From: Betaproteobacteria bacterium
GTDB taxonomy: Bacteria; Pseudomonadota; Gammaproteobacteria; Burkholderiales; Burkholderiaceae
Assembly (NCBI GenBank): GCA_013205155.1
Contig: JABMMT010000195.1
Span: 1-6,889, forward strand
Length of the DNA stretch: 6,889 nt
Direction: 5' to 3'
Shown here: positions 5,133 through 6,889 of the stretch, in pieces
How the letters are laid out: each line of letters starts with the position of its first letter
Position numbering within the stretch: position 1 is the first letter of the stretch
Translations under genes and position numbers: made by a program
The notes under the pieces: model-generated
Seen by the model: the letters and a program-made list of their open reading frames with translations, nothing else
The model's database searches: none
Told to the model about the DNA's origin: nothing

Positions 5133-6803
5133 ATGCTAAGCGATATTGAAATAGCCCAACAAGCCAGTATGAAGCGCATTGCTCAAGTTGCTAAAGAGAA
5201 ATTAGGGATTTCGGATGACCATCTAGAGCCTTATGGTCATTACAAAGCGAAAGTATCACTACCCTTTTTAGAGACGCTAAAGGATAAGCCGGATGGCAAA
5301 CTTATATTGGTTACAGCCATTAGCCCTACTCCGGCCGGTGAAGGTAAGACCACGACCACCGTAGGTCTAGGAGATGCACTTAATCATATTGGCAAGAAAG
5401 CAATGATCTGTCTGCGTGAGCCTTCTTTGGGCCCAGTGTTTGGCATCAAAGGTGGTGCTGCAGGCGGTGGTTACGCACAGATTGTACCGATGGAAGATAT
5501 TAATTTGCACTTTACGGGGGACTTTAGTGCGATTGCCCTTGCTAACAATCTTCTGGCTGCATTGATTGATAACCATATCTTCCATGGCAATGTTTTAGGA
5601 ATAGATAGCCGGCGCATTCAATGGAAGCGTGTGGTGGATATGAACGATCGTGCACTACGTCATATAACCAATGGCTTGGGTGGGCCGGGTAATGGCTATC
5701 CCCGTGAGGATGGCTTTGATATTGTGGCAGCCTCCGAGGTCATGGCAATTTTATGTCTTGCTATCTCCTTAGAGGATTTCAAAGAGCGTCTCTCCAATAT
5801 TGTGGTGGCCTATACGCGCGATCTCAAGCCAATCTTGGCTAAGGATCTCAATGCCCATGGTGCGATGACTGTTTTACTAAAAGATGCTCTCGCTCCAAAC
5901 TTAGTGCAGACTCTTGAAAACAATCCCGCCTTTGTGCATGGCGGACCTTTTGCTAATATTGCTCACGGATGTAATTCGGTGATTGCAACCCAGGCGGCAT
6001 TGAAGTTAGCCGACTATGTGGTGACCGAGGCTGGATTTGGTGCTGATCTTGGGGCCGAGAAATTTGTTGACATCAAGTGTCGTAAATCAGGTTTACGACC
6101 TGCTGCTGCAGTGATCGTGGTTACCGTTCGTGCCATGAAATACCATGGCTATGCAGAACTTGCTGATCTCACCAAAGAGAATCTCTCTGCCCTTGAGAAA
6201 GGTCTTGTGAATCTAGAGCGCCATGTAGAGAATATTACACAGGTCTATCAAATACCCTGCGTGGTCTCCATCAATCAGTTCTTAAGTGATACGCCTGCGG
6301 AGATTGATCTCATTAAGAAACGCATGGAGAAACTCGATGTGAAAGTGGTGATTGCCTCGCATTGGTCCCATGGTGGCAAAGGTGCAGAGGAGCTAGCTAA
6401 GATTGTGGTGCAGCTCTGTAATTCCTCTTCCAAAATGCAGTTTGTCTATGAAGAGTCTGACTCATTATGGGATAAGATCAATCACATTGCGAAGAAGATC
6501 TACCGTGCCAGCGAGGTAACCGCAGACTCTAAAATTAGAGCGCAGATCCAAGGTTTGCAAGAGCAGGGCTATGGCCACTATCCAGTATGCGTTGCCAAGA
6601 CACAAAGCTCGTTCTCAACTGATGCCAAGCTACGCGGTGCCCCCAATAATCATGTAATTAATATCCGTGAAGTTCGTCTTGCGGCTGGCGCTCAATTTGT
6701 GGTGATGGTTTGTGGTGACATCATGACCATGCCGGGTCTGCCAAAAGTGCCATCGGCTGATAAGCTTGATCTAATCGATGGCAAGGTGGTGGGCTTGTTT
6801 TGA
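5133..6803 (+). CDS. fhs: Formate–tetrahydrofolate ligase (10-formyl-THF synthetase)
   Basis: Cytosolic enzyme joining formate to tetrahydrofolate with ATP to make 10-formyl-THF, which feeds purine synthesis and one-carbon exchange. The 556 residues equal the usual family length. Signatures are the nucleotide loop TPAGEGKTT (66-74), the REPSLGPVFGIKGGAAGGGY block (95-114), followed by FTGD at 127-130, the later VIVVTVRAMKYHG region (second family signature) and the typical ending MPGLPKVPSADK...GLF. The frame is intact throughout. The gene is divergent from the hydroxylase operon, with its own promoter-like sequence in the roughly 115-bp gap. It may be an independent housekeeping gene. If the neighbouring oxidative pathway releases formate, this enzyme would assimilate it, but nothing in the sequence proves that link. 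Confidence 0.98.
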   Translation: MLSDIEIAQQASMKRIAQVAKEKLGISDDHLEPYGHYKAKVSLPFLETLKDKPDGKLILVTAISPTPAGEGKTTTTVGLGDALNHIGKKAMICLREPSLGPVFGIKGGAAGGGYAQIVPMEDINLHFTGDFSAIALANNLLAALIDNHIFHGNVLGIDSRRIQWKRVVDMNDRALRHITNGLGGPGNGYPREDGFDIVAASEVMAILCLAISLEDFKERLSNIVVAYTRDLKPILAKDLNAHGAMTVLLKDALAPNLVQTLENNPAFVHGGPFANIAHGCNSVIATQAALKLADYVVTEAGFGADLGAEKFVDIKCRKSGLRPAAAVIVVTVRAMKYHGYAELADLTKENLSALEKGLVNLERHVENITQVYQIPCVVSINQFLSDTPAEIDLIKKRMEKLDVKVVIASHWSHGGKGAEELAKIVVQLCNSSSKMQFVYEESDSLWDKINHIAKKIYRASEVTADSKIRAQIQGLQEQGYGHYPVCVAKTQSSFSTDAKLRGAPNNHVINIREVRLAAGAQFVVMVCGDIMTMPGLPKVPSADKLDLIDGKVVGLF

Positions 6804-6889
6804 AGGCTTAGGAATTTGCTCGCCTTTGTAGCGCTTGCTGCCGTTTTGCAATTCCGCTTGAATTGCTTGAGGTTTTTGGCCTGCCCAGC
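6771..6889 (-). CDS. Possible C-terminal end of a convergent gene, unidentified
   Basis: Reading the minus strand from the right edge gives 38 open codons ending in TAG, with a hydrophilic, protein-like composition (for example ELQNGSKRYKGEQIPKP). If real, the gene overlaps the last 33 bp of fhs tail to tail. I do not recognise the family. One other minus frame is also open through the edge, so openness alone is weak evidence; the composition is the reason for listing it. Confidence 0.3.
   Translation of the reverse strand, partial: WAGQKPQAIQAELQNGSKRYKGEQIPKPSKQAHHLAID
6848..6866 (+). terminator. Weak terminator-like hairpin downstream of fhs
   Basis: GCAATTC (6848-6854) pairs with GAATTGC (6860-6866) around the loop CGCTT, followed after 6 nt by a run of five T (6873-6877). 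The stem is AT-rich and the T-run is displaced, so termination would be inefficient. The repeat may simply be part of the possible convergent coding sequence. Confidence 0.25.

Noticed and set aside
1..6889. Mobile elements, tRNA genes or CRISPR arrays
   Set aside because: No transposase or integrase motifs, tRNA-like cloverleaf or regularly spaced repeats were seen in the coding-dense window.

Overview
The window looks like chromosome from a moderately AT-rich betaproteobacterium. The TRAP subunits, the ABM-domain protein and the formate–tetrahydrofolate ligase all have a Burkholderiales flavour, and a Polynucleobacter-like genome is my best guess. That guess rests on general resemblance only; no marker gene is present.

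Layout: six genes run on the minus strand from about 5018 down to the left edge, and one large gene (fhs) runs divergently on the plus strand from 5133. In transcription order the minus genes are: a membrane fatty acid hydroxylase/sterol desaturase-type di-iron enzyme (5018-4179, GTG start), an antibiotic-biosynthesis-monooxygenase (ABM) domain protein with an unusual C-terminal half (4171-3587), a GntR/FadR-type regulator (3587-2898), and a complete-looking TRAP transporter set. The TRAP set is a periplasmic binding protein with a Tat-like signal (2832-1765), a small permease DctQ (1715-1215) and a large permease DctM (1218 to the left edge, last part missing). Spacings are very tight: a 7-nt gap, a TAATG overlap, 65 nt, 49 nt and an ATGA overlap. 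This suggests one operon, perhaps with a second promoter or processing point before the binding protein.

How the genes may work together: the TRAP system belongs to the group containing the FcbT (chloroaromatic) and TakP (2-oxo acid) transporters and should take up an organic acid using an ion gradient. The regulator between enzymes and transporter probably senses that acid or a product of it. The hydroxylase and ABM protein would oxidise an imported or membrane-associated substrate. fhs, which charges tetrahydrofolate with formate, shares the upstream region and could be a mere neighbour or could capture formate released by the pathway. The substrate cannot be read from the sequence.

Regulatory features include a good sigma70-type promoter for fhs (TTGAGT-17-TATATT) overlapped by an inverted repeat, strong ribosome binding sites that fix three starts, and a strand-specific hairpin between the binding protein and dctQ. 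The right edge (6804-6889) may contain the end of a convergent gene. No RNA genes, insertion sequences or CRISPR arrays were seen, and no intergenic stretch exceeds 300 bases.
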